Part shown: positions 30,844-42,022 of the stretch, one piece after another
Position numbering within the stretch: the first letter of the stretch is position 1
Layout: each line of letters starts with the position of its first letter
NCBI GenBank assembly: GCA_011051655.1
Contig: DRKS01000090.1
Location: forward strand, 1 to 50,164
Direction of reading: 5' to 3'
Length of the DNA stretch: 50,164 nt
DNA from: Sedimenticola sp.
Lineage (GTDB): Bacteria > Pseudomonadota > Gammaproteobacteria > Chromatiales > Chromatiaceae
Notes under the pieces: model-generated
Told to the model about the DNA's origin: nothing
The model's input: only the letters and a program-made list of their open reading frames with translations
The model's database searches: none
Program-made: the position numbers and the translations under genes

Positions 30844-33800
30844 TTATTTGTATCCCGCTATCTTCAGCAACTGCTCGCGCACCTGCGCCGCCGCCTGGGC
30901 CTGGGCGCTGCTCTGCACGGCTCCGATCTGCTGTTCATACTCTTTCTTCAGCGCCACCAGCACGGCCTCGTGGGCCTGCTCCAGGCGCGCCTCGGTGGCC
31001 TGCTCGACGGCGGCGGCGAAGGGCGTCTCCACACCGGCCAGTTCCTGCAGGGTGCGCCAGACCTGGCCGCGCTCCGCGATCTGGTCCGCCAGCTCCGGGT
31101 CGATGCGGTAACGCACCTCCCCGGCGCCGTCCTCTTCCGTCACGGAGATGAAGGGGGTCTTGCCCCGGCGGGCGGGCGCGTCCAGCTCCAGCCAGGCGTC
31201 GAGGGCGGTGGGCGCCGGATCCTCGTCGCCGACGGGGGCGAAACGGGCGGCGAAACGCCGCTCGGTAATGGCCCAGTGGGCCGGCGTGAACGGCGTGCCA
31301 TCCTCGTTGGACAGCCAGGCCTCGCCGGGCTCCGGGTTGCCCTCCAGGCTGATGCGGGAACCGAATACCCCCTCCCCTTGTGGGTCGTAGCGGAACAGGG
31401 GGAAGGCCCGGCTGTCCAGCGCCAGCCGGGCCTGCCGCATGGCCTGGTTCACGTGGAAGCCATGGCGCCCGGGGCTGGGGACATGGACATGTATCAGCGC
31501 CGGCCCTTTGTACTTGAGGGCCTCGCGCATGCTCTGGCGCAGATGAGCCGCCGCGGCCACGGAGGTCTGGGCCACATAGGCGCTGCGCTGGGCGACGGCC
31601 AGCAGGCCCAGGTCCGCCTTGGGATCCCGGGCGGCCGCCAGGGGGGCGTCCGCCAGGCCGGCCCCGTCCAGGCCGAGATCGAGATCCGCCAGCACCAGCA
31701 CCTTGACCGGCAGGCCGGATTTCAGCAGCCAGGCCACCTGGGCGAAACCGCGGCCGCCCAGGGTCTCGTCGTTGCCCACCAGCAGCAGCGGCGGGCAAAG
31801 GGCGCGCTCCTCGTCGGTGAGATCCCGCCAGCCCAGGGTCTCCAGCTCCTGGCGCTTCTGCTCGATGCCGCTGGGCTGATCCAGCTCCAGCCGGGCCCGG
31901 CGCATGAGGGCGTGGGCGGCCACGGCCTCCCGCAGCTGGCCCTCCAGCAGGCCGGCGGCCATCTGGGCCGTGTCTCCGGTCATGTCCACGGCCACCGGGA
32001 CCTGGAAGGGATTGTTCGGGAAGACCCCCGCCCAGGTCGCGACCGGCCCCGGCGCAACCGCCAGCCCGAAGCGCGCCCGGCCCAGGCCGTGCCCGCCTTC
32101 GGCCAGATGCCAGCGCAGTTGTGTCAGTTCCTTGGCCAGGTTCGCCAAGCGGCGCAACTGGGCCACGTGCACGGCCTCGCCCTCGCCGGCCGCCTCGATC
32201 TTGCCGGTCAGTTCGGCGATATCCACCAGGCCGCCCCTGACCTGGTCCAGTCCGGCCAGGATGGCGTCCAGGTCATCCGCCGGCAGGGCCGCGGCCATGA
32301 TTTCCCGAATCCGTTCCCTGACCGCATCCAGGGTCTCGCCCACCTCCCGGGTAAATCCGTGAACCAGGGGCTGCTGCTGGTACTCGGTGGCGGCCAGGGC
32401 CAGGCGCACGGCGATCTTCTCTCCCGATCCGGCCTCGGCGCCGTCGCCGCCGGCAACCGCCATGGCGCAGAAGCGGGACAGCAGGACGGCGGCCATGGGC
32501 CCCACTTCGGGGTTGGCGCCCACCCGCTCGATAACCTCGGATGGGGTGTCCGGGGTCGCTTCCCAGATATTCCAGATCTCCCTTGCCTGTTCCAGCCGCT
32601 TGGCGTCCTGCTTCTCCGCCTTCAGGGCGCCGGGCTCGCAAACGGCGATGCAGATGCCGCAGCTCTTGCAGGCGTCCGGATTGATGGCCAGGGAGAGCAG
32701 CGCCCCGCTGTCCTTGCGCTCGGCCTCCAGATCCTTGAAAAAGTGCCCGGTCAGCACCACGGGCAGGGCGGCGAGCTTCCCGTGGACGCTGTCGAAGGCC
32801 TCGTCCATCGCCTGCTTGCGGTCCGCCGGCAGGGGCGCCTTCTCCTGCAGCCAGGCGTAGGCGTCCTTGAGCAGGGTCCCGGCAGTACCGCTGCCGGCCT
32901 TGCCGCTGCGGCCCTGGCTGCTGATGCGCCCGGCGATCTTGGAGCCCATCTGGCGCAGGGTGCCGGCGCCGGTGGCGGAGATCCCGGCGTCGATCAGGGC
33001 GCCCGGGGTCAGGGCGACGGCCCCGATGGCGCCGTCCGGGCAGCCGGTCCAGCACTTGCCGCAGCCGGTGCACTCCTTGGGATCGAACGCCGGCAGCATG
33101 CGCCTGGCGCCGCTGAAATCGCGGAAGGTGGAGGTCAGCGGCGGCACCGTGCCTGCCGCCATGTAGGGGTCGGCGGTCAGGTCGTCCGTCTCGCCCTTGC
33201 GGTAGAGGATGCCCACCTGGTCCCAGAACCGGGGCAGGCTGTCATGGCGTTCACCATCGCCCCCGAGGCGGCGCACGGCCATGGGGACATGGTCGGCTCC
33301 GGCGGCGGTCCGCGCGGGTTCGCCCAGGGCGCTGTGGTCTATCTTGCGCACGGCGGCGATGCCGTTCTGGAAGGAGGCCAGCAGGGCGGCGGCCTCCTGA
33401 TTCGGCAGGCCTTCCAGGGCCTCCTGCCGCGCGGGTATGAGCCGGCGCGCCTTGACGTCCACCCGGCCCGCATCCAGCAGGGCCTTGAACAGCGCGCCCA
33501 GCAGGTGTTCCCGGGCCAGATCGGCCCCGGCCACGCCCGGCGTCCTGGCATTGCGCTTGCGCGGGGTCACGGCGTAGAGGGTCAGGTTTCTCCGGCGGAT
33601 GGCGGCGCGGGTTTCGGCGGAAAGCCCCTGCCACAGGGCATCGTCCGTGCCGGCGCCCACTATCATCAGGGCGCCGCCATCACGCAGCCCGGCATGGGGT
33701 TTGAGCAGGGGATTGGGGCGTTTGGCCGCCATGATGGCAAAGTCCACCGGCGCATCGTCGCCGACGTCTTGCAGCCCCTCCGGGGCATGGGTCAGGAGGT

Positions 33801-35475
33801 CGGTGCAGCAGGCGCCCCAGCGCTCCCAGGCCAGCCCCGGCCGGCTGCGCAGATGGCCGCCCACCAGCCGGTGCAGATAATTGCCGGCCTCCACGGCCAA
33901 CCCCTCGGCGCCCTGCCCGGTCACCCGGTGCACGGCGATGCTGAGGGCCCCGGCGGGACGCAGGTCAGGGGCCTCCGCAGCCGCCCGCACGCCCTGGTCC
34001 GCAATCTCGGGATAGGCGCGCCGCAGGCTGTCCAGCAGCACCTGGCGTTTCGGATATTTACTGGTGCTGCGCGCCAAATCGACGCCGAGATAGAGGCGGG
34101 GCGCATTCCTGCCATCCAGCTCATTGCACAGGGCGATCAGATCCGCCGCCCGTAGCGGCTGGCCGCCCAGGCCATAGATCACGGAGCGCAGGCGCGGCCG
34201 CTGGTTTTCCTTGATGGCCGGGTAGCCCGGATGGGTCTGCTCCCCATGGCGGCTGTTCTCCCGGGCCCGGTCCAGGGCGGCGCGCAGTTCGCGCATCAGC
34301 GGCGCATCGCCGGCCAGCGGCGTATCCGCCCGCTCCAGCACCACCACGTTTTTGCGGCCCGCCAGAAGGCCGGCCATCTGTTCGGCCGGGAAGGGGCGCA
34401 CGCAGTGGATGCCGATCACGCCCACATGTTCTTCCCACTCGCGGGCCAGATGCCCGGCCACCGACCTGGCGGTCTCGATGGCGGCCCCTTGGGCCACCAG
34501 CACCAGCTTGGCGTTATCTTCGGAATAGTGCGGCCACTCGGACGGATCCGGGCCCAAATCATGGGTGGACAGCGCACCATACTGCCGGCCCGCCTGCCGG
34601 GCGAATTCGGCAAAGGCCTGTTCGAGCATGCCGGCCACCTGTTGTTCAAAACAGGCGGCCTGGGCCACCGCACCCAGGGGCGAACTCTCCGGTCCCTGCA
34701 GCGCGCCGTGCATGACCGGGTTGTCCAGGTCATGCCAGATCGGCACCCTGCGGCGGGTCTCGCCGAACAGCAGCCTTTGCGCATCGGTGGGGACCGGAAT
34801 CTGTTCGTCGGCCGGCCCGATGAAGCGCTCGGCCAATCTCAGGGAAGGCAGCAGGACATCCTGGACCGCCTGCGCCGTCTGCTCCCCATCCATGGCGACC
34901 AGGCCGGGAACCAGGGCCTGCTCGGCCACGCGGCGGGCGATGAGGGTGAAATCCACCGCTTCCTGGACATTGGAGGCGACCAGGGTAAAGAAACCGGAAT
35001 CGGCGCTCAGATGAATCGCCTCATGGCCGCTGCCAAGGGAGCCGCCCTGGGCGGCCAGGGTGCGGTTCTCCAGGTGCAACACCAGGGGCAGATGCCTGCC
35101 GGCGGCGGCCCGCAGCAGATCCTGGGCGGCGGCGATGTCCTGTCCGGAGACAAAGGCGGTGGCCCGGCTGCCGGCCATGGCCAGCCCGCTCGCGGCGGCC
35201 AGCGCGCCACGGGGACCCTCGGTTTCGCAAGTGGCGATCAGGCCGCCGAAGGCATCCGTATCACGCTGCTCCTGCTCACAGCGCCAGGCCTGGTTGGCGC
35301 CGTCTCCGGGGAAAGAGGTCCCCAGGGCGCTGGCGCCGGCGATGCCGGCCTCGGTGACGGCGACGGCACTGTTGCCGTCCAGCACCGCCTCCACTCCATC
35401 TTCCCGCCGTTCCCCGGCCGAAGACGCGAATAAACGCCGGTACAGGCGAATGGCCATGGTGTTTAAACTAGGCAT
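30844..35475 (-). CDS. Giant PFOR-like protein with degenerate thiamine sites and intact ferredoxin domain
   Basis: A 1543-residue protein laid out like pyruvate:ferredoxin oxidoreductase (NifJ, about 1200). Residues 30-260 match the PFOR alpha domain (VLDGNSAVAVTEAGIAG), but the expected YPITP site reads TSFPGDG. Residues 320-460 match domain II (VAQGAAIETARSVAGHL, VIYGLGGQPL). Residues about 500-720 match the gamma domain (FAIMAAKRPNPLLKPHAGL, GGALMIVGAG). An intact two-cluster ferredoxin domain follows (CTGCGKCWTGCP near 800, CKSCGICIAVCEPGAL near 935). After a helical insert, about 1225-1390 resembles the TPP domain, but the GDG Mg-TPP motif is replaced (LLLVGNDETLGG). The end is helical. 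It is probably an electron-transfer and scaffold subunit rather than an active oxidoreductase. Its start overlaps the rnfB stop; an alternative ATG lies at 35457. Confidence 0.85.
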   Translation of the reverse strand: MPSLNTMAIRLYRRLFASSAGERREDGVEAVLDGNSAVAVTEAGIAGASALGTSFPGDGANQAWRCEQEQRDTDAFGGLIATCETEGPRGALAAASGLAMAGSRATAFVSGQDIAAAQDLLRAAAGRHLPLVLHLENRTLAAQGGSLGSGHEAIHLSADSGFFTLVASNVQEAVDFTLIARRVAEQALVPGLVAMDGEQTAQAVQDVLLPSLRLAERFIGPADEQIPVPTDAQRLLFGETRRRVPIWHDLDNPVMHGALQGPESSPLGAVAQAACFEQQVAGMLEQAFAEFARQAGRQYGALSTHDLGPDPSEWPHYSEDNAKLVLVAQGAAIETARSVAGHLAREWEEHVGVIGIHCVRPFPAEQMAGLLAGRKNVVVLERADTPLAGDAPLMRELRAALDRARENSRHGEQTHPGYPAIKENQRPRLRSVIYGLGGQPLRAADLIALCNELDGRNAPRLYLGVDLARSTSKYPKRQVLLDSLRRAYPEIADQGVRAAAEAPDLRPAGALSIAVHRVTGQGAEGLAVEAGNYLHRLVGGHLRSRPGLAWERWGACCTDLLTHAPEGLQDVGDDAPVDFAIMAAKRPNPLLKPHAGLRDGGALMIVGAGTDDALWQGLSAETRAAIRRRNLTLYAVTPRKRNARTPGVAGADLAREHLLGALFKALLDAGRVDVKARRLIPARQEALEGLPNQEAAALLASFQNGIAAVRKIDHSALGEPARTAAGADHVPMAVRRLGGDGERHDSLPRFWDQVGILYRKGETDDLTADPYMAAGTVPPLTSTFRDFSGARRMLPAFDPKECTGCGKCWTGCPDGAIGAVALTPGALIDAGISATGAGTLRQMGSKIAGRISSQGRSGKAGSGTAGTLLKDAYAWLQEKAPLPADRKQAMDEAFDSVHGKLAALPVVLTGHFFKDLEAERKDSGALLSLAINPDACKSCGICIAVCEPGALKAEKQDAKRLEQAREIWNIWEATPDTPSEVIERVGANPEVGPMAAVLLSRFCAMAVAGGDGAEAGSGEKIAVRLALAATEYQQQPLVHGFTREVGETLDAVRERIREIMAAALPADDLDAILAGLDQVRGGLVDIAELTGKIEAAGEGEAVHVAQLRRLANLAKELTQLRWHLAEGGHGLGRARFGLAVAPGPVATWAGVFPNNPFQVPVAVDMTGDTAQMAAGLLEGQLREAVAAHALMRRARLELDQPSGIEQKRQELETLGWRDLTDEERALCPPLLLVGNDETLGGRGFAQVAWLLKSGLPVKVLVLADLDLGLDGAGLADAPLAAARDPKADLGLLAVAQRSAYVAQTSVAAAAHLRQSMREALKYKGPALIHVHVPSPGRHGFHVNQAMRQARLALDSRAFPLFRYDPQGEGVFGSRISLEGNPEPGEAWLSNEDGTPFTPAHWAITERRFAARFAPVGDEDPAPTALDAWLELDAPARRGKTPFISVTEEDGAGEVRYRIDPELADQIAERGQVWRTLQELAGVETPFAAAVEQATEARLEQAHEAVLVALKKEYEQQIGAVQSSAQAQAAAQVREQLLKIAGYK

Positions 35476-36331
35476 GTCGTTTCAGGCTCTTGTGTTGATC
35501 TTGGCTGTCTTGTTCAAACTGGTTGCCTTCCAGCCAGACGATGGCGTTGGTGGGGCAGCGGAAGGTGGCCTCGGGCTTGAGCGGCCCGGCCTGGAAGTGC
35601 ACCACCGGCAGATTGTTCTCCATGGTGACCACGCCGGGAGCCGAATCGGCGGAGCAGCGGCCGCAGGCGTCGCAGGCCACGCTGCACAGGGCCACGGCGT
35701 CGTCGCCGGCCAGGGGGGAATTGCACTGGACGTAGAGGTGCTCGTTGAGGGGCCTGATCTCGAACAGGTCCCGCGGGCAGGCCTCCACACAATCGCCGCA
35801 GGCGGTGCAGAGGTCCACGTCCACCTTGGGCAGCCCGTCTTCGTTCATCTTGATGGCATCGAAGGTGCAGGATATCTCGCAATCGGCGAGCCCCAGGCAG
35901 CCCCAGGGACAGCCCTTGCCGCCACCGGATACCACATCCGCGGCGCGGCAGCCGTCGAAGCCCTGGTATTCCGCAATCTGGGCGGCCTCCGCCCTGCCGC
36001 CGGCGCAGCGCAGCCGCGCCACCTGCTTGACCTGCTCGCCCGCATCGACACCGAGGTACTCGGCAATGCTTTCAAGGGCCTCGGGACTGGCCACGGTGCA
36101 TTTGCTGGGCTGGACTTCGCCCGCCACCAGTTTCTCGGAAAAGGCGCGGCAGCCGGGCTCTCCGCAGGCCCCGCAATTGGTGCCCGGCAGCAGCTCTTCC
36201 GTATCGTCGATCCTGGGGTCTTCTTCAACCTTCAGGAAACGGTAGGCCACCGCCAGCACGATACCGAAAAACAGTCCCAGCCCGAGCATGATGCCCGGTG
36301 CGGAGAAGATTGTCTCTAGATCGAAGGACAT
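35468..36331 (-). CDS. rnfB: Long-form RnfB ferredoxin-type Fe-S membrane protein
   Basis: A 287-residue protein with one N-terminal transmembrane helix (residues 11-33) and the RnfB four-Cys Fe-S domain (GTNCGACGEPGC, then C78). The extended multi-cluster region follows: GGKGCPWGCLGLADCEISCTF, CTACGDCVEACP (Cys175-185), and a third group CSVACDACGRC (216-226). This is the long RnfB of clostridial and Bacteroidetes Rnf, not the short 190-residue enterobacterial RsxB. In the Rnf complex RnfB takes electrons from ferredoxin. Here it lies between two PFOR-like subunits, overlapping the giant gene by 8 bases and starting 7 bases after the 836-residue subunit ends, and 7 kb from the rest of rnf. 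Confidence 0.88.
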   Translation of the reverse strand: MSFDLETIFSAPGIMLGLGLFFGIVLAVAYRFLKVEEDPRIDDTEELLPGTNCGACGEPGCRAFSEKLVAGEVQPSKCTVASPEALESIAEYLGVDAGEQVKQVARLRCAGGRAEAAQIAEYQGFDGCRAADVVSGGGKGCPWGCLGLADCEISCTFDAIKMNEDGLPKVDVDLCTACGDCVEACPRDLFEIRPLNEHLYVQCNSPLAGDDAVALCSVACDACGRCSADSAPGVVTMENNLPVVHFQAGPLKPEATFRCPTNAIVWLEGNQFEQDSQDQHKSLKRHA

Positions 36332-36338
36332 AAAAAAA

Positions 36339-38849
36339 CTAGTTATACGCCTCGGCCCGTTTGATCAGCTCTTCCAGTCCAGGCTCATCCGGATTCAGCG
36401 GCTTGCCGGGATGGATGCAGTTGGCGGGACAGAACTCGGCCGCCTCGACCAGCTGGGCATAGGTTCCGGCCTTGGGGTCTGCGATATAGGCCTGCTTGTC
36501 GTCGTTGTAGACGAACATCTGCGGGTTGAGGTTGATACAGTCGTTACAACTGGTGCACAGGATGGTTTCGATCCAGGGCTCGTCGAAGCTGACCTCTTCC
36601 TCTTCAGGTTCCGGAGCGGCCTCAGGGGCGGCCTCCGGTTCGGGCGCCGCTGCTTCTTGTGCCGGGGCGGCGGCCGGCGCCTCCGCCGGAGCGGCCTTCG
36701 GGGCCGCCGCCGAAGCGGCCGGCGCCATGGCGGAGAGGTCCAGGCCGACCAGGGCGTCGGCCAGGCGGCCCAGCGCCTCGCCGGCGGTCTCGGTGCGGAC
36801 CCGCTCCAGCTCCTCGGCGTGTTCCTTCAGTATGCTCTCGATCTCGGCGGCGGCGGCGGCCTGGGCCTCTTCGGTGGCCTTTTGGGCCGCCAGTTCGGCA
36901 TAGCGGTTGCGCACGCCGGCCAGCTCCTGCAGGGTCCGCCAGAAGTTGCGGCGATCCTGACAGGCCATCACCAGGGCCCGGGTAATGGCCAGCCGGTGAA
37001 GGACGCCCTTGCCGTCGACGGCCCACACGAAGGGGATGCAGTCGTTGGCCTGCTCTTCGGACATGGCGAGCCACTGGGCCACCGGCACCAGGTTGTCCGA
37101 TACGCAGCCGGCCGGAATCAGGCCAAAATGGCTGTGCAGGCGCGACACCACCAGCGCATAGTCGGCGAAGGTGAAGACCAGCTCCGAATCGACCACTTCG
37201 CCGCTGGCCTCCTGGTAGCTGTAGCTGTGCAGGGGCCAGTCCTGCTCCGGCTGCGGGTTGCAGCTGAAGTCCATGCGTGAGGCGGCATCGTCACCGGCCT
37301 GGGGGTCCACCCGGAAGAAGGGATGGGCACGGCCTTCCAGCGCGGCGCTGGCGACGAACCAGGGGTCCAGGGCGTCATCGCTGGCCGGCTGGGCGCCGGT
37401 GCTGAGCAGGTGAAGCCCGCTGCGGGTGGCCTCCAGGGCCAGGTCGTACTGGGCCAGCAGGTGGTCATAGCGGGCCGCGGAGGACTGGGAGACCACCGCC
37501 TGGCGATGACTGATGCCGAGGTAGCCCAGTTCGAGGCGGTAGCTCTTGAACGGGTCCTCATCGTCCCGCGCGCCCGGGTTGTTGTGGGGCTGCACGCGGG
37601 CAAGCACCTGCACGTGCCGGCCTGAATTCAGCAGCCGGGAAAGGGACGGCAGCCCTTCCCCGCCGATGCGGGCGGCGTTCTCCAGGGCGGCGATGGTGGG
37701 GACCAGCAGCAGTTCCTGCCGGGAGAAGCCCTCCCAGCCGAAGTCCTTGAACCAGGGATCATGCACGGCGGCGTCATATTTGCCGGCGATTTCGAGCCGG
37801 GCGATGCGCGCGGCGGCAAAGACCTTGGCCAGCCTGGCCGCTTCCCTGTCGAAAATGGCGGCCGCCGCCTGGCAGGGGTCCGCATCCTGGACCGTCTCGA
37901 ATTCGGGGGCCTCGTCCAGCCAGGTGTCGGCCAGCTTGTCCACGTGCACGAAGTGGATCAGGATGGGGTCTTCCTGGTAGCCCTCGAGCGCCTTCAACGC
38001 CCCCTCGATGCGCTTGCGCCGTTTCGGCGCCATGGCGATGGAGCCCTGGGCGTGGCTGATCATTTTCGAGAAGGCGCTGGCGTCGAAATAAGAGCTGGCG
38101 GCGCCGACGCTGCCCTTGATGGCCCCCGGCTTCCTGGCGCTGGCGGACTTTTCCTTTTCCACCTCCAGCAGGGCCTTCAGGCTGCCCTTGAGCTCCTGGA
38201 TCTCCTCCCGGAAGGCGGCGCGCCTGGGGGCGGTTTTGCTGCGGACCGTATGGATCAACAGGTGAATGGCCGCATAGCGGCCGTAGCCGAGGAGCTGGCT
38301 GCCGGGCTCCACCGCGGCCATCAGCTTGTCCAGATCGGCCTGCAGGCGCTCCCGGTGTTCCTCGGACAGATTGAGATGCTCCTGCAGGGCGCTGGCGGCA
38401 TCGGCGAACAGGGGGGCGGCCTCCGCCGGCCGCTCCCGGCCATGCATTTTTCCGCACAGCTCACGCTCCAGCCAGGCCAGGTTGTCCTTCAGGATACGGG
38501 CGCTTTCGGCGCCGGGGGCGAAGCCCTCCACCGCATCCCCGAGAAAGCGTGAAAGCGGCTTGGCCAGGGGGCCGTCTTGGGCCTTTTCCGCCGGGGACAG
38601 GAACAGCGGATAGTCATACCGCACCCTGGAAACATCCCGGAAACTGTTAAGCGAGACGGGCAGGAAATCACTGTTGACCTCGCCTACCTTCGCCCTCGCC
38701 CCCGGCTCACCCAGGTGGAAGCGGCGCAAGATGCCCATCAGTTCCTCGGAAGCGGCCGCATCCGCGATAACGGCGGGCAGGACCGGCAGGCCCGCCGCCT
38801 TGTTTTCAGCTTCCTGCGCCGGCTGCTCTTTAATGGCTCGTGCTGTCAT
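36339..38849 (-). CDS. PFOR-related large subunit with C-terminal [4Fe-4S] ferredoxin
   Basis: An 836-residue protein of no clear named family. Residues 1-370 are mostly helical (SEEHRERLQADLDKLMAAVEPG; EEIQELKGSLKALLEVEKEK). From about 370 to 700 it parallels the end of the giant neighbour: SRLLNSGRHVQVLA matches VAWLLKSGLPVKVLV, HPFFRVDPQ matches FPLFRYDPQ, and WRTLQELAGV is identical. This region derives from a PFOR thiamine domain but keeps no GDG motif. An Ala/Pro/Glu-rich linker (about 709-752) leads to a ferredoxin with CTSCNDC (near 763) and FCPANCIHPG. Gene order puts it 21 bases after korB. Most likely an electron-carrier subunit of the KorAB complex. Confidence 0.82.
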   Translation of the reverse strand: MTARAIKEQPAQEAENKAAGLPVLPAVIADAAASEELMGILRRFHLGEPGARAKVGEVNSDFLPVSLNSFRDVSRVRYDYPLFLSPAEKAQDGPLAKPLSRFLGDAVEGFAPGAESARILKDNLAWLERELCGKMHGRERPAEAAPLFADAASALQEHLNLSEEHRERLQADLDKLMAAVEPGSQLLGYGRYAAIHLLIHTVRSKTAPRRAAFREEIQELKGSLKALLEVEKEKSASARKPGAIKGSVGAASSYFDASAFSKMISHAQGSIAMAPKRRKRIEGALKALEGYQEDPILIHFVHVDKLADTWLDEAPEFETVQDADPCQAAAAIFDREAARLAKVFAAARIARLEIAGKYDAAVHDPWFKDFGWEGFSRQELLLVPTIAALENAARIGGEGLPSLSRLLNSGRHVQVLARVQPHNNPGARDDEDPFKSYRLELGYLGISHRQAVVSQSSAARYDHLLAQYDLALEATRSGLHLLSTGAQPASDDALDPWFVASAALEGRAHPFFRVDPQAGDDAASRMDFSCNPQPEQDWPLHSYSYQEASGEVVDSELVFTFADYALVVSRLHSHFGLIPAGCVSDNLVPVAQWLAMSEEQANDCIPFVWAVDGKGVLHRLAITRALVMACQDRRNFWRTLQELAGVRNRYAELAAQKATEEAQAAAAAEIESILKEHAEELERVRTETAGEALGRLADALVGLDLSAMAPAASAAAPKAAPAEAPAAAPAQEAAAPEPEAAPEAAPEPEEEEVSFDEPWIETILCTSCNDCINLNPQMFVYNDDKQAYIADPKAGTYAQLVEAAEFCPANCIHPGKPLNPDEPGLEELIKRAEAYN

Positions 38850-38870
38850 GTCGTGGAGTGCCTGTAGCTG

Positions 38871-39824
38871 TTAGATCGAGAAGGAATCCAGCGCCTTGTT
38901 GATACCGGCGATCTTTTCCTCGTCGGACATCCCCATGCCCACGCTGCTCCAGTCGTCATACACCGGGGCGTCCGGGTTGTGATACAGCAGGCCGCAGGGC
39001 ACCTGCAGTTCATTCCGGGCGATCTCCATGGCGGCGTTCCAGTCGGACGGATCATGCTCCCGCTGGTTGGGATAGATGCGCTCCACCGCCTCGTTGGTGG
39101 GGATGCCGTTTTCGTGTTTCAACAGCAGGATCTGGGACGGGTCGTTCTGGAGATCCTTGTGCACCTCTTCCACGAACACGGGGCAACGCTGAATGATGCG
39201 GACAAAGCTGGTGCCGCGGTGGGCGTGGGCCTTTTTGATGGTTTCGTACACCAGCAGCGGGTTCCAGTCCACCACCTGGGCCACGAAGGAGACGTTGCTC
39301 ACGCCCAGGGTGACGGTCAGGGGGTTCAACGGCGGCAGGAAGGCTCCCGTCGGGTGGGTGTTGGTCTTGAGACCCACTGGGCTGGTGGGCGAACTCTGCT
39401 TCTTGGTCAGGCCGTAGACGGCGTTGTCGAACACCAGCACGGTCATGTCTATGTTGTAGCGCAGGGCATGCACCCAGTGGCAGCCGCCGATGGAGAAGCA
39501 GTCACCATCGCCGGTGGCGACCCAGACGTCCAGGTCAGGACGGCGGGCCTTTACGCCGGAGGCGAAGGGCAGCGCCCGGCCGTGCAGGCCGTGAAAGCCA
39601 TAGGTGCCCATGTAGTGCGGCAGGCGGCTGGAGCAGCCGATGCCGGATACGGCGACGATCTTCTCCGGTGGCAACTGGGCCTCGCGGCACACCTTATGCA
39701 CGGCGGTCAGTACGCCGTGATCACCACAGCCGGTGCACCAGCGGGGCTTGGCGCCCTCGTAATCTTCAATCGTGAAATAGCGGTCTTGAACGTCAAGTGA
39801 CCAGTCTGCTTTAAGTCCAAACAT
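38871..39824 (-). CDS. korB: 2-oxoacid (2-oxoglutarate):ferredoxin oxidoreductase beta subunit KorB
   Basis: The thiamine-diphosphate and Fe-S subunit. The 317-residue product has the cluster ligands RWCTGCGDHGVL (Cys30, Cys33) and GIGCSSRLPHY (Cys64), plus a later Cys in QRCPVFVEE. The TPP-Mg motif GDGDCFSIGG (106-115) is intact, with NAVYGLTKKQSSPTSPVG. All catalytic marks are present, unlike the two PFOR-like neighbours. A perfect AGGAGGT Shine-Dalgarno overlaps the end of korA. Substrate is inferred as 2-oxoglutarate from subunit type and the sucCD neighbourhood; pyruvate or another 2-oxoacid cannot be excluded. Confidence 0.94.
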   Translation of the reverse strand: MFGLKADWSLDVQDRYFTIEDYEGAKPRWCTGCGDHGVLTAVHKVCREAQLPPEKIVAVSGIGCSSRLPHYMGTYGFHGLHGRALPFASGVKARRPDLDVWVATGDGDCFSIGGCHWVHALRYNIDMTVLVFDNAVYGLTKKQSSPTSPVGLKTNTHPTGAFLPPLNPLTVTLGVSNVSFVAQVVDWNPLLVYETIKKAHAHRGTSFVRIIQRCPVFVEEVHKDLQNDPSQILLLKHENGIPTNEAVERIYPNQREHDPSDWNAAMEIARNELQVPCGLLYHNPDAPVYDDWSSVGMGMSDEEKIAGINKALDSFSI

Positions 39825-39836
39825 CGGCGGAACCTC

Positions 39837-41741
<1,905 letters not shown>

Positions 41742-41905
41742 AGGCCTTCCCGTGAAATGCTTTCAAGGATAGATTTTCAGTAAACAACCTGGCCGCACGC
41801 AATGAAAAACACTCTCTCACGCACCGCCTGAAACTATGTTTTCCCGTTTATATTGGAGGGGAGAATAATACGCCTGAAAGGGGGTAAGAATTCTCAAAGG
41901 GCAGA

Positions 41906-41935
41906 ACTATAGTCAAAAGAGGGTTCCAAGGTCAA
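41906..41935 (-). promoter_or_regulatory. Candidate sigma-70 promoter upstream of korA
   Basis: On the minus strand TTGACC (41930-41935) and TATAGT (41906-41911) are separated by 18 bases, in a notably AT-rich 281-base gap (41742-42022) between the NuoF-like gene and korA. Nothing else coding is seen in the gap. The leader to the korA start would be about 160 bases. No convincing FNR or CRP site was found. Confidence 0.5.
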
Positions 41936-42022
41936 ATGATATATCTTATCCGAAGAGATCATTGGTTTTTCTTTATGATATCAATAACCCTTTGATTGAC
42001 AATGAAAAGACAAAGCAAATCA

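Noticed and set aside
30763-34155. 1130-codon plus-strand frame opposite the giant PFOR-like gene
   Set aside because: Composition (His/Gln/Gly/Pro) is typical of antisense frames. The minus strand has clear PFOR and ferredoxin motifs.
41742-42022. FNR or CRP site in the korA upstream region
   Set aside because: Some TTGAT/ATCA fragments occur in the AT-rich gap, but none has the right spacing and symmetry.
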